This document shows positions 1 to 6,416 of a stretch of DNA of 9,844 bases, one piece after another. Made by a program: the position numbers and the translations under genes. The notes under the pieces are model-generated. The model saw nothing but the letters and a program-made list of their open reading frames with translations. It made no database searches and was not told where the DNA came from. Every line of letters starts with the position of its first letter. The first letter of the stretch is position 1. Origin of the DNA: JAQVOO01 sp964524755 (lineage in GTDB: Bacteria > Spirochaetota > Spirochaetia > Sphaerochaetales > Sphaerochaetaceae); the NCBI GenBank assembly GCA_964524755.1, contig CAZGDR010000057.1, positions 1 to 9,844 on the forward strand, read 5' to 3'.

Positions 1-9
1 ACGTGTTGG

Positions 10-38
10 ATATTATCAAGATGTCTTTAAAGTGTCAA
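10..38 (-). promoter_or_regulatory. Sigma70-type promoter reading out of the left edge
   Basis: On the minus strand a perfect -35 TTGACA (33-38) is followed after exactly 17 bases by TAATAT (10-15). The predicted start of transcription is near base 3-4, so the gene it serves lies outside the window. It sits just downstream of rnhA. The same -35/17/-10 combination precedes the tRNA-Met in this window, so the driven gene may be a strongly expressed or stable RNA gene; that part is inference. Confidence 0.6.
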
Positions 39-53
39 CACAAAGGCAAAAAT

Positions 54-512
54 TTAGCGGTTAATAATAGCGTCCATCTCCAGACGCACGAGGGTGTCAC
101 ACCGTTCATTGAGTTCAACCCCAGCATGCCCTTTTACCCAATGCCACTCAATGGGGAGCTTCTGAGCTAAATTATCGAGGGATTCCCAATACTCCTTATT
201 TTTTACAGGAGCTTTAGATGCAGTCCTCCAACCATTCCTTTTCCAATTATGAATCCAAACCGTAATCCCATTCTTCACATACTGAGAATCGGTGTGAATC
301 CGGATTGAACTTATTGGTTCATCCATAGCGATGATATACTCTAACGCCTTGATAACAGCTTGTAATTCCATTCGATTATTGGTTGTTTGAGAATCTCCCC
401 CACTTATTTCAATCAGCTCTTGCTCGTCGCCGGCAATCACAAAGGCCCATCCTCCGGGACCAGGATTGCCTGAACACCCGCCATCTGTAAATACTGTCAA
501 TGTTTTTTGCAT
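54..512 (-). CDS. rnhA: Ribonuclease HI
   Basis: Cytosolic endonuclease that cuts the RNA strand of RNA-DNA hybrids, removing R-loops and primers. The 152-residue protein matches the usual length of bacterial RNase HI (E. coli 155). The four acidic metal ligands are visible: D10 (in FTDGGCSGNPGPGG), E49 (TNNRMEL), D75 (HTDSQYV) and D139 (NERCDTLV), with the catalytic-loop histidine H129 (KGHAG). The basic handle (WIHNWKRNGWRT, about 86-97) is also present. ATG at 512 is chosen over an in-frame TTG at 518 because AGGA lies 7 bases before the ATG but only 1 base before the TTG. The gene starts 31 bp after the ankyrin-repeat gene and is probably co-transcribed with it. No functional link between the two is evident. 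Confidence 0.95.
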   Translation of the reverse strand: MQKTLTVFTDGGCSGNPGPGGWAFVIAGDEQELIEISGGDSQTTNNRMELQAVIKALEYIIAMDEPISSIRIHTDSQYVKNGITVWIHNWKRNGWRTASKAPVKNKEYWESLDNLAQKLPIEWHWVKGHAGVELNERCDTLVRLEMDAIINR

Positions 513-543
513 AGTCAAATCCTAGAAGATTGTCGTGATTGCG

Positions 544-1530
544 TCAAGAAAGATCACCCATTTTAGCTCCGGCCTGAACCAACATCTCTATGATATTTTG
601 AGAACAGTAATTAAACCGAGCAATGTCGAGTGGCAAACGTCCTGCACCATCGGGAGCATTGAAATCACTTCCCGCTTTTAGTAATGCCTCGACAACTTCA
701 CTGTTATCATGCAAATGACAACCTAGAGCAAAATGTAGAGCAGTCTCTCCATCTAAAGATGTTAAATGAACGTCAGATTTTGCAGCTAGTAATGCCAATG
801 ATACAGACGATGAATCGGCGGCACAGGCATGCATAAGAGCCGTCATGCCTCTCGAATCTTGCACATCTATTTGAACTCCGTTCTCTAGTAACGTATTGAC
901 CAATTCTGCGTTATCTAACGCATGAATCAAGACCGAAAACCCCTCTCTATCTATCCAATTAGGGTCAACTCCAAGATCGATCAGTGTTTTTACCATAGGA
1001 GCCGGATCCGGATTCTCATATATTGCTACAACAATTGCATTCTGCATAACTGCCTCAGAATCATCCCACCAATAATCATCCTCATCAGAGATAAAATCAT
1101 TCTCTTGAGGTGGAATGCTGGGGTATAGATCCATAGGCAAGGTACTAGTGATATCAGCCCCTTGCGCAACAAAGAAACGAACTAAAAGATCGTGGGTATT
1201 TGAAGCTGCTGCCATTAAAAAAAGCAGATCAATATCTTCTTGCTCTGGGTTTTCCAAATGAGAAAATAGAAGCTTCGTTATCTCAATATTAGCATTATGA
1301 ACCACAGCCTCTTCAACTAGCTCTACGGTAACTTTTGAGCCAGCCTTAAGTAATGTTTCGATTACTGATATTTGCTCATTTTCCATCACCGCATACCAGA
1401 CAGGACTATACCCTTCTCTATCGACTTCATTCACATCTCGTATCTTAACTAGCAACGGTTCTAAAGATTTTCCATCCTGAGCGTCACAGACGAGGGCACA
1501 CAACTGGGTAAATGTTTCAGATCTGTCCAT
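544..1530 (-). CDS. Ankyrin-repeat protein, cytoplasmic, unknown partner
   Basis: 328 residues built almost entirely of about eight ankyrin-like repeats. The clearest are at roughly 38-70, 102-130, 163-194, 195-225, 226-258, 259-294 and 296-326, with recurring elements such as DGETALHFAL, ETLLKAGS and EALLKAGSDFNAPD. The N-terminal repeats are more diverged. There is no signal peptide or membrane segment, so the protein is probably cytosolic. An acidic, aromatic-rich insert at about 138-160 (including SDEDDYWWDD) interrupts the solenoid. Ankyrin solenoids bind other proteins; the target here cannot be told from sequence. The ATG at 1530 has AGGAG about 10 bases upstream and an extended -10 promoter further up. 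It is the first gene of a likely two-gene unit with rnhA. Confidence 0.85.
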   Translation of the reverse strand: MDRSETFTQLCALVCDAQDGKSLEPLLVKIRDVNEVDREGYSPVWYAVMENEQISVIETLLKAGSKVTVELVEEAVVHNANIEITKLLFSHLENPEQEDIDLLFLMAAASNTHDLLVRFFVAQGADITSTLPMDLYPSIPPQENDFISDEDDYWWDDSEAVMQNAIVVAIYENPDPAPMVKTLIDLGVDPNWIDREGFSVLIHALDNAELVNTLLENGVQIDVQDSRGMTALMHACAADSSSVSLALLAAKSDVHLTSLDGETALHFALGCHLHDNSEVVEALLKAGSDFNAPDGAGRLPLDIARFNYCSQNIIEMLVQAGAKMGDLS

Positions 1531-1555
1531 ACTACATTCTCTCCTAATTTCAGTG

Positions 1556-1564
1556 ATTATACCA
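1556..1564 (-). promoter_or_regulatory. Extended -10 promoter for the ankyrin-rnhA unit
   Basis: On the minus strand TGG-TATAAT (1564 down to 1556) is a perfect -10 hexamer with the TGn extension. No good -35 is found 16-18 bases upstream, as is usual for extended -10 promoters. Transcription would start near 1549, about 18 bases before the ankyrin ATG at 1530, leaving the AGGAG ribosome site (about 1541-1545) in the leader. Confidence 0.5.
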
Positions 1565-1592
1565 CTATATATCTAAAGACGCTACGCGCGAT

Positions 1593-1606
1593 TGATAAAA
1601 TTATCA
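1593..1606. promoter_or_regulatory. Palindrome 1, candidate operator (TGATAA-AA-TTATCA)
   Basis: Perfect 6-base arms around an AA centre. It lies upstream of both divergent promoters, between the ankyrin -10 (1556-1561) and the btu -35 (1652-1657). A second palindrome of the same 6-2-6 design is centred exactly 24 bp away. Lack of a T tract argues against a terminator. The regulator, if any, is unknown. Confidence 0.3.
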
Positions 1607-1616
1607 GTTCCTATTT

Positions 1617-1630
1617 CTAGGAAATCCTAG
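1617..1630. promoter_or_regulatory. Palindrome 2, candidate operator (CTAGGA-AA-TCCTAG)
   Basis: Perfect 6-base arms around an AA centre, 22 bp upstream of the btu -35 element. It has the same geometry as palindrome 1 but a different arm sequence. A binding site for a regulator is possible, but chance cannot be excluded for arms this short in AT-rich DNA. Confidence 0.3.
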
Positions 1631-1651
1631 TTTTAGTTTCATTAAAACAAC

Positions 1652-1680
1652 TTGACAATATCGGCACAGATACATACCAT
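1652..1680 (+). promoter_or_regulatory. Promoter of the btuFCD operon
   Basis: Perfect -35 TTGACA (1652-1657), a 17-base spacer and a weaker -10 TACCAT (1675-1680, 4 of 6). Transcription would start near 1687, a few bases before the first helix of the cobalamin aptamer (1693). This fit supports the assignment. Confidence 0.6.
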
Positions 1681-1692
1681 ACATCCATGTGT

Positions 1693-1862
1693 GGTTCGGA
1701 TGGTTCAAGCCATCTGCTAAGAGGGAAACGGGTAAAATCCCCGTACGGTCCCGCCACTGTAATGAGGTAAGAACGGCTGCTTAAAAGCAACCACTGGAAT
1801 ATTTTTCTGGGAAGGTGCTGTTACGTAATCCTCAGAGTCAGGAGACCTGCCACACACGAACC
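1693..1862 (+). ncRNA. Cobalamin riboswitch aptamer
   Basis: RNA sensor that binds a cobalamin and controls the downstream B12 importer. The near-universal B12 box AGTCAGGAGACCTGCC is at 1836-1851, and the other conserved core segments are intact: CTAAGAGGGAA (1717-1727) and CCCGCCACTGTAA (1750-1762). Helices can be drawn by hand. P1 is GGTTCG (1693-1698) with CGAACC (1857-1862). P2 is GATGG (1699-1703) with CCATC (1710-1714). P4 is ACGGG (1728-1732) with CCCGT (1740-1744). P5 is ACGGT (1745-1749) with ACTGT (1756-1760), which leaves loop L5 as CCCGCC (1750-1755). A peripheral hairpin GGCTGCT/AGCAACC lies at 1775-1792. It precedes btuF directly, as expected for this class. Confidence 0.95.
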
Positions 1863-1943
1863 TGTCGATTTTAAATCGGACCTACGGAGTATAGGTCGGG
1901 TATGCAGCCTCATGCCCAATCCACTACAAGGAGCGTGGCATGA
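1863..1943 (+). promoter_or_regulatory. Riboswitch expression platform, translational type
   Basis: Between the aptamer and the btuF start there is no T-rich terminator, so control of translation is more likely than premature termination. Hairpins seen: CGATT/AATCG (1866-1878), GACCTA/TAGGTC (1879-1897) and GGGTATG/CATGCCC (1898-1904 with 1911-1917, one G-U pair). An alternative pairing of TCATGCC (1910-1916) with GGCATGA (1937-1943) would bury the start codon (ATG 1940-1942) and place the ribosome site AAGGAG (1928-1933) in its loop. These two pairings share the same bases and cannot coexist. Loop L5 (CCCG, 1750-1753) can pair with CGGG (1897-1900), which would break the first hairpin. The pairings are seen; the switching mechanism is inferred. 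Confidence 0.6.
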
Positions 1944-2881
1944 ACACACACAAAAAAGGATTCCTCACTATTCTTATCGTATTATGTATGGTTGGCGCCC
2001 TGTCCCCACTTAGCGCGGCAGGACAAAAAGCAGTTAATGCAACTATTGAACCAGTTGTTTCTATAATTGATTCGCGTAATAAAACGATTTCATTACCCTA
2101 TGTACCCCAACGCATTGTCTCATTGAGTCCGAATATTACAGAGACTCTTTTTGCATTGGGGCTAGGAGAAAAGGTTGTTGGACGTACTGATTACTGTGAC
2201 TATCCGCCTGAAGCAGCTTCAATAGCGGCTATGGGAGATTTGCTTAGCCCCAGCATAGAAAAAATTCTCTCCATGGAACCCGATTTAGTAATTATTGGAG
2301 ATATAGGACAAGCTCAAACAGTTGATGCAATTGAAACTGGAGGTGTCCCCATCGCCTATATCAATGAACCAGGTACCATGGATGGAACATATCGAATCAT
2401 TGAACAAGTTGGAAAAATAACGGGAACAGATGTGCAAGCAAAACAATTGGTCTCTAAGATGAAAAAAACGATTGCTGAGGCCACTGCCCACTTACCTGCA
2501 ACAAACCGTCCTACCGTCTATTATGTGACCGGTTTTGGAGAATGGGGCGATTTTACCGCAACAGGAGATACATACCTGCACGACGTCATCACCCTCGCTG
2601 GAGGAATAAATATTGCTAGCGATGCCGTAAACTGGAGTTATCAGGTCGAATTATTATTGGCTAATGATCCTGACATTCTCATTCTTCCCGCTTTGTGGGG
2701 GACCACACCAGAAGAAACCAAGCAAAACTTTGTATCGCATCCCCCCTATTCCTCTTTGACAGCTGTGAAGAATGATAAAATCATCACATCAGTTGAAAAC
2801 AACATTATGGAGCGTCAAGGACCACGTAGTGCTGAAGCCGTAGCACAATTAGCGCATGCATTTATGCAATTATCGAGGTAG
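1940..2881 (+). CDS. btuF: Cobalamin-binding periplasmic protein of a B12 ABC importer
   Basis: Periplasmic component that captures cobalamin and delivers it to the BtuCD permease. The 313-residue precursor has a signal peptide: basic MNTHKK, hydrophobic 8-24, and a likely cut near AAG|QKA (28/29). There is no proper lipobox, since the only early Cys is preceded by Leu. The mature part is a TroA/helical-backbone binding protein: the opening QRIVSLSPNITETLFALG (57-74) and GRTDYCDYP (81-89) are typical of BtuF-type proteins, followed by the second lobe (191-313). AAGGAG lies 6 bases before the ATG and can be masked by the upstream riboswitch. The fold alone would also fit haem or siderophore binding; the B12 riboswitch decides for cobalamin. 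First gene of btuFCD. Confidence 0.9.
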   Translation: MNTHKKGFLTILIVLCMVGALSPLSAAGQKAVNATIEPVVSIIDSRNKTISLPYVPQRIVSLSPNITETLFALGLGEKVVGRTDYCDYPPEAASIAAMGDLLSPSIEKILSMEPDLVIIGDIGQAQTVDAIETGGVPIAYINEPGTMDGTYRIIEQVGKITGTDVQAKQLVSKMKKTIAEATAHLPATNRPTVYYVTGFGEWGDFTATGDTYLHDVITLAGGINIASDAVNWSYQVELLLANDPDILILPALWGTTPEETKQNFVSHPPYSSLTAVKNDKIITSVENNIMERQGPRSAEAVAQLAHAFMQLSR

Positions 2882-2884
2882 CAT

Positions 2885-3913
2885 ATGGTGCAAAAGCGCT
2901 ACCTTCCAGTAATTTTGATAACTTTATTAATTTCGCTTTTCGTGATTTCCATAGTTTCTTTAGCTCTTGGTCCAGCTAGTATCACGGTAAAACAAACTGT
3001 CGCTATCATTAGTACAGGACCTTCGTATGCACCCACAAAGTTATTCAGTGCAGCCCAGCATAAAATTATATGGAATCTTCGTCTGCCTAGAATCCTTACC
3101 GCCCTTGTTGCTGGTATGGTCTTGGCAGTATCCGGTATGGTTTATCAAGCTCTCTTCCGCAATCCAATGGCTGATCCTTATGTACTTGGGATTTCTAGTG
3201 GAGCTGCTTTTGGGGTAGCTTTTGGGGCCTTTCTTGGATTTATTGGTGGTGCAACAGGAGTGTGGCAGGTCCCCCTGGCTGCTTTCTTAGGAGCAGCAGG
3301 AACCGCTTGGTGTATTTTCATCTTATCGGGTGGAGTGCGACGCCCCCCAGCGACTCTGCTATTGACTGGAATCGCTCTAAACTTTCTCCTCTCCGCCCTT
3401 ATGACCCTATTTATGTACCTTAATCGCACCCAATTACAGAGTATCATGCAGTGGACTTTAGGGAGTTTCAGCACCTCAACTTGGTCTAAACTACTCATCA
3501 TGAGCGTAACTGCTGCCTTGAGTATTATTCCCATAAGCCTATTAACGAGAGAATTAGATATCCTCTTATTGGATGAAGCCTCGGCTCTCTCTATTGGAGT
3601 ATCAGTCAGAACTATCCGCCTCATTTTGTTAGTTTTCTCCACTCTAGCCACATCAATTACCGTGGCATTTTGTGGCATTATTGGCTTTGTTGGGCTTATG
3701 GTACCCCATATCATGCGCCTTATTACTGGACCTCGCCATACCATCCTTCTCCCCTTCTCTCTAGTTGGAGGGGCTCTGATGATGGTAAGCGCCGACACCC
3801 TAGCTCGCACTGTTCTAGGAGCATCAGAATTACCAGTCGGTATTATTACGGCAATTGCTGGGGCGCCACTATTTATTGTACTTCTCATACAACATAAAAA
3901 GGAGGAACGCTGA
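2885..3913 (+). CDS. btuC: B12 ABC importer permease (FecCD family)
   Basis: Inner-membrane channel subunit that works as a dimer with BtuF outside and BtuD inside. The 342 residues match the family length (about 320-350) and consist of about ten hydrophobic segments. Family hallmarks are RLPRIL (66-71), NPMADPYVLGISSGAAFG (93-110) and GIIGFVGLMVPHIMR (264-278), the last close to the loop that contacts the ATPase. The start lies 3 bp after the btuF stop, with GAGG overlapping that stop region, so the genes are probably translationally coupled. The family also carries iron-siderophore and haem permeases; cobalamin is assigned from the riboswitch and btuF. Confidence 0.9.
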   Translation: MVQKRYLPVILITLLISLFVISIVSLALGPASITVKQTVAIISTGPSYAPTKLFSAAQHKIIWNLRLPRILTALVAGMVLAVSGMVYQALFRNPMADPYVLGISSGAAFGVAFGAFLGFIGGATGVWQVPLAAFLGAAGTAWCIFILSGGVRRPPATLLLTGIALNFLLSALMTLFMYLNRTQLQSIMQWTLGSFSTSTWSKLLIMSVTAALSIIPISLLTRELDILLLDEASALSIGVSVRTIRLILLVFSTLATSITVAFCGIIGFVGLMVPHIMRLITGPRHTILLPFSLVGGALMMVSADTLARTVLGASELPVGIITAIAGAPLFIVLLIQHKKEER

Positions 3914-4698
3914 TGGAAACTATGGTTGGTTCAATTAGAAACTTGAATTGGTCTTATCGGGACAAACCCTTATTTACCAATATAAGTACAGATTTTCCCT
4001 CAGGTGCTTTTATCTCCATTATTGGCCCCAATGGATCAGGAAAGACAACTTTATTACGCCACTTTTTGCGTATACTCCCCTCACCTAAAGAGACAGTTGT
4101 CCTGCCTAAGGGAGATTCACTCGATTATTCTCAAATAGAACTCGCTAAACATATGAGCTATGTGCCACAACAAAGTCGCATTGAATATGAATTTACGGTA
4201 TATGAGTGTATTGCTATGGGTAGATATGCCCACGGCGGTAAATTCTCCACACTTACGCCCCAGGATCATACTTTGATTAGAAAGTCTTTAGAATCGATGA
4301 ACCTTTGCCATTTGGAGAATCGCTTAGCAAACGAGCTCTCGGGAGGTGAATACCAACGTATGCTCATCGCCAGAGCTCTAGCTCAACAATCGTGTGTCAT
4401 TCTTCTAGATGAGCCAGTCAGTCATCTCGACGTGCATAACCAACGTGAAATACTTAGCTTATTACGCCGCTTAGTGGAAGAAAAGGTTGCTACAGTCGTA
4501 TGTGTCTTACATGATTTGAACGCCGTTAGCGCATTTAGTGATTTGGTGATTATGATGGAATCAGGGAAAATTGTTGCTGAAGGTTCAGTAAAAGAGGTTT
4601 TAACGAAGGAGCGGATTGAAGCTGTCTACAAAGTCGGAGTTGACTTACATTACACCAGTCCCAGCAAACCTCCCCTCGTTATGCCAAAATGGCGATAA
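3913..4698 (+). CDS. btuD: B12 ABC importer ATPase
   Basis: Cytoplasmic ATPase that powers the importer. All nucleotide-binding motifs are intact in 261 residues: Walker A GPNGSGKTT (38-46), Q-loop glutamine in YVPQQ (Q86), signature LSGGE (142-146), Walker B CVILLDE (161-167, catalytic E167), D-loop HLD (171-173) and switch histidine H200 (VLHDLN). The start overlaps the btuC stop by one base (TGATG), with GGAGG 7 bases upstream (3901-3905), so synthesis is coupled to btuC. The stop (4696-4698) directly abuts the stop of the convergent prolyl isomerase gene, and no terminator is visible after it. Confidence 0.92.
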   Translation: METMVGSIRNLNWSYRDKPLFTNISTDFPSGAFISIIGPNGSGKTTLLRHFLRILPSPKETVVLPKGDSLDYSQIELAKHMSYVPQQSRIEYEFTVYECIAMGRYAHGGKFSTLTPQDHTLIRKSLESMNLCHLENRLANELSGGEYQRMLIARALAQQSCVILLDEPVSHLDVHNQREILSLLRRLVEEKVATVVCVLHDLNAVSAFSDLVIMMESGKIVAEGSVKEVLTKERIEAVYKVGVDLHYTSPSKPPLVMPKWR

Positions 4699-4974
4699 TT
4701 AACGGCTACCTGTTTTCTTGATGATATGAAATCCAAATTGGGTCGAAACAATTGGGCTAATGGATCCTGTGGACATCCGCTTAACTGCACGCTCAAAGGG
4801 AGGGACCATGGCCCCCTCTCCAAACCAGCCCAAGTCTCCACCTTTACTTTTGCTAGAACAAATAGAGAAATCACGAGCAAGAGCAGCAAAATTAGCTCCC
4901 CCTTGAATCCGTTTTCTCAAATCTTCAGCGAGTTTTCTATCTTTAACAAGAATGTGGCTTGCGCGAAATTCCAT
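4699..4974 (-). CDS. Small stand-alone parvulin peptidyl-prolyl isomerase
   Basis: Catalyses cis-trans isomerisation of proline peptide bonds. At 91 residues it is a bare rotamase domain, like E. coli PpiC/Par10 (about 93 residues), with no signal peptide, so it is probably cytosolic. Parvulin landmarks: ASHILV (5-10, H7), the GGANFAALARDFS region (25-37), SICSSKSKGGDLGWF (37-51), the MVPPFERAV stretch (56-64) and QFGFHIIK (79-86, H83). AAGGAG lies 9 bases before the ATG and overlaps the TAA of the CYTH gene upstream (gap 13 bp), so the two are probably translated together. Last gene of a three-gene unit. It resembles ppiC, but the symbol is left blank because small parvulins are not always orthologous. 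Confidence 0.88.
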   Translation of the reverse strand: MEFRASHILVKDRKLAEDLRKRIQGGANFAALARDFSICSSKSKGGDLGWFGEGAMVPPFERAVKRMSTGSISPIVSTQFGFHIIKKTGSR

Positions 4975-4987
4975 ACCCTACGTCTCC

Positions 4988-5533
4988 TTACAGATCTTGC
5001 AGCATCTCACTATAATAGCGCCCTTGGAGAGGATAATCACTCAACCCAAGCTCATTGCGTATTTCTGATAATTGCTCTATTGCTCCGTTAATTTCTCTTT
5101 CTGACGCATTATCGTCAAGTAGTTTTTCAATTTCTATAAACCACCCAAGCTGTTCAACCTCAACCAATTCTATGGTTAATGTCCCCTTTTGCCAGGAGTT
5201 ACCTATTTTCTTTTTTTCAACTACTGGCAAATAACCAAGCTTAGCAAAAAACTGTTTTAATGCACCCAAATCTTCTGTTGGTACTGAAAACTCAGTTTCC
5301 TGATTAACTTCAACCCCATCACTACGTAATTCTTTATATTTTTGAGTTACAACTATCCCGTCAGTAGTGACCCGAATTCTAAATAGATTGGTAGAGTCTG
5401 GCAATCCATAATAGAGATCTTCCTTATGAACTTCAGATACAATAGCATCGGGAAAGTAAGCCTCTATGCGTGTCGTAAAGAGGGCAACTTCAGAGTTCTG
5501 TATGGTAAGTTTACATTCAACTTCTTGCGCCAT
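4988..5533 (-). CDS. CYTH-domain protein (CyaB / thiamine-triphosphatase-like)
   Basis: 181 residues spanning one CYTH tunnel-barrel domain. The defining ExExK is E4-x-E6-x-K8. Further charged strands that line the tunnel in this family are visible: FRIR (51-54), TQKYK (63-67), NQETEFSV (77-84) and TIELVEVEQLGWFIEIE (120-136), ending with the usual tyrosine-rich tail (YYSEML). Known members are class IV adenylate cyclases, thiamine triphosphatases and inorganic or RNA triphosphatases. The sequence does not say which reaction applies here, though the metal and phosphate ligands look intact. The ATG has AAGGAG close upstream, inside the 3' end of the membrane-protein gene whose stop is 1 bp away, so translation is coupled. 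No signal peptide; cytosolic. Confidence 0.82.
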   Translation of the reverse strand: MAQEVECKLTIQNSEVALFTTRIEAYFPDAIVSEVHKEDLYYGLPDSTNLFRIRVTTDGIVVTQKYKELRSDGVEVNQETEFSVPTEDLGALKQFFAKLGYLPVVEKKKIGNSWQKGTLTIELVEVEQLGWFIEIEKLLDDNASEREINGAIEQLSEIRNELGLSDYPLQGRYYSEMLQDL

Positions 5534-5534
5534 A

Positions 5535-6311
5535 CTACTCCTTCCAAGGGAAAATCATGCCCCGTAATGTTCTAGTTCCAACCTTTTCTCGCTCATCAAA
5601 GAGTAGCTCTTCCCAAGGTATTTTTTTACGATTAGCCTCGGGATTCTCCTCAAGATAATCGTATTTAAACATGAGTAACTTAACAGCAACTTGACGTGAC
5701 AACTGTATTCCTGCGACCCCCGGAATGATGGTAGCAAAAGCAACGGTAAGAGCAAGGTTAAATATATGATAAATAGCGAAGAAGATTGAAAACCAGAGAT
5801 TGTCTACCACGAGCATGAGAGACTTTTTAAGACTTTTAAATGGTCCATCAACAGGCATTTGTACGGCAAGAGGATAAAAATAGAGCATCGCCAGCAACAA
5901 CACTACCGCTACCCAAAACACCAATACGGCTATAACAAAGGGAAATAGCGCGTTGTAAGAGATGTAGAAAGGGATAACGAAAAAAATAATTGTTATTAAC
6001 AGAATATTTATAGCGAAGTGTAACAAAGAGTGGCGCCAGAACACGTTAAAGAACGCTTTGAAATGAGAAAATCCTGGTCGACTATACCAAGCATATTCTT
6101 TAGTTTGAAAAGAAACCGCTCCCATATAAAAAGAATGTAGTGCTACCACTAGAATCAACACTACAATACCACCTGGAGTTGAAACTGCTAACAGTTCAAG
6201 TCCTCCATAGGCCGCTAATAACACCAGTAGATATCCTAAATTAAGTACCACTAACGCTATTAAATTATCCCAACCATCAAAGAATGCTTTCTTAATAAAA
6301 AAACCTGTCAT
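5535..6311 (-). CDS. Integral membrane protein of unknown function
   Basis: 258 residues with about five to six hydrophobic segments (about 16-36, 46-66, 96-118, 121-150 possibly two passes, 172-198), then a charged tail (about 205-258) ending GTRTLRGMIFPWKE. I do not recognise a characterised family; the layout recalls small multi-pass proteins conserved among spirochaetes, but that is an impression. The hydrophilic tail is probably cytoplasmic. It heads a tight unit with the CYTH protein and the parvulin. The ATG at 6311 is preceded by an in-frame TAA three codons upstream and by no convincing ribosome-binding site (only a distant AGG), and a weak promoter would place the transcript start on the ATG itself. 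Confidence 0.75.
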   Translation of the reverse strand: MTGFFIKKAFFDGWDNLIALVVLNLGYLLVLLAAYGGLELLAVSTPGGIVVLILVVALHSFYMGAVSFQTKEYAWYSRPGFSHFKAFFNVFWRHSLLHFAINILLITIIFFVIPFYISYNALFPFVIAVLVFWVAVVLLLAMLYFYPLAVQMPVDGPFKSLKKSLMLVVDNLWFSIFFAIYHIFNLALTVAFATIIPGVAGIQLSRQVAVKLLMFKYDYLEENPEANRKKIPWEELLFDEREKVGTRTLRGMIFPWKE

Positions 6312-6317
6312 GCTGCT

Positions 6318-6346
6318 AGATTAGCGACCTTTGCAAAGTTATGCAA
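6318..6346 (-). promoter_or_regulatory. Weak candidate promoter for the membrane protein-CYTH-parvulin unit
   Basis: On the minus strand TTGCAT (6341-6346), a 17-base spacer and TAATCT (6318-6323). Each hexamer matches consensus at 3 of 6 positions. The predicted start falls on base 6311, the A of the ATG, which would give a leaderless mRNA. A short inverted repeat, TTGCA (6331-6335) and TGCAA (6342-6346), overlaps the -35. A promoter is needed in this stretch because a strong terminator ends just upstream at 6359. Confidence 0.3.
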
Positions 6347-6358
6347 TAAGGTAATTAC

Positions 6359-6413
6359 AAAAAAACGCCTCTCTCACCCCGTATCCCTAAAGACGTGAAT
6401 AAGAAAAGCGTTT
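6359..6413 (-). terminator. Intrinsic terminator after tRNA-Met
   Basis: On the minus strand a 17-bp stem (6397-6413 with 6363-6379, including five G-U pairs) encloses a 17-base loop. The stem ends in AAACGC/GCGTTT and runs into seven consecutive T (6359-6365, the first three paired). It starts 3 bases after the tRNA 3' end (6417). It would stop both the tRNA transcript and any read-through from the ugp operon. Confidence 0.8.
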
Positions 6414-6416
6414 ATA

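Noticed and set aside
3..41. GTGTTG...CAACAC inverted repeat as an rnhA terminator
   Set aside because: Six-base arms with a long loop, no visible T tract, and overlap with a much better promoter signal.
513..518. TTG at 518 as the rnhA start
   Set aside because: The AGGA site is too close to the TTG and ideally spaced for the ATG at 512.
922..1128. Small plus-strand frame within the ankyrin gene
   Set aside because: Contained in a well-supported repeat protein on the other strand; composition is typical of a shadow frame.
3178..3888. 236-residue open frame on the minus strand opposite btuC
   Set aside because: It lies wholly inside btuC, has an Arg/Pro/Lys-rich composition typical of an antisense shadow of a membrane protein, and has no recognisable domain.
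4683..4693. GCCA-AAA-TGGC hairpin at the btuD end as a terminator
   Set aside because: Only 4 bp, inside the coding region and with no T tract on either strand.
4650..5091. Frames on both strands spanning the btuD end and parvulin gene
   Set aside because: The parvulin frame carries clear family motifs in the same place; the alternatives have none.
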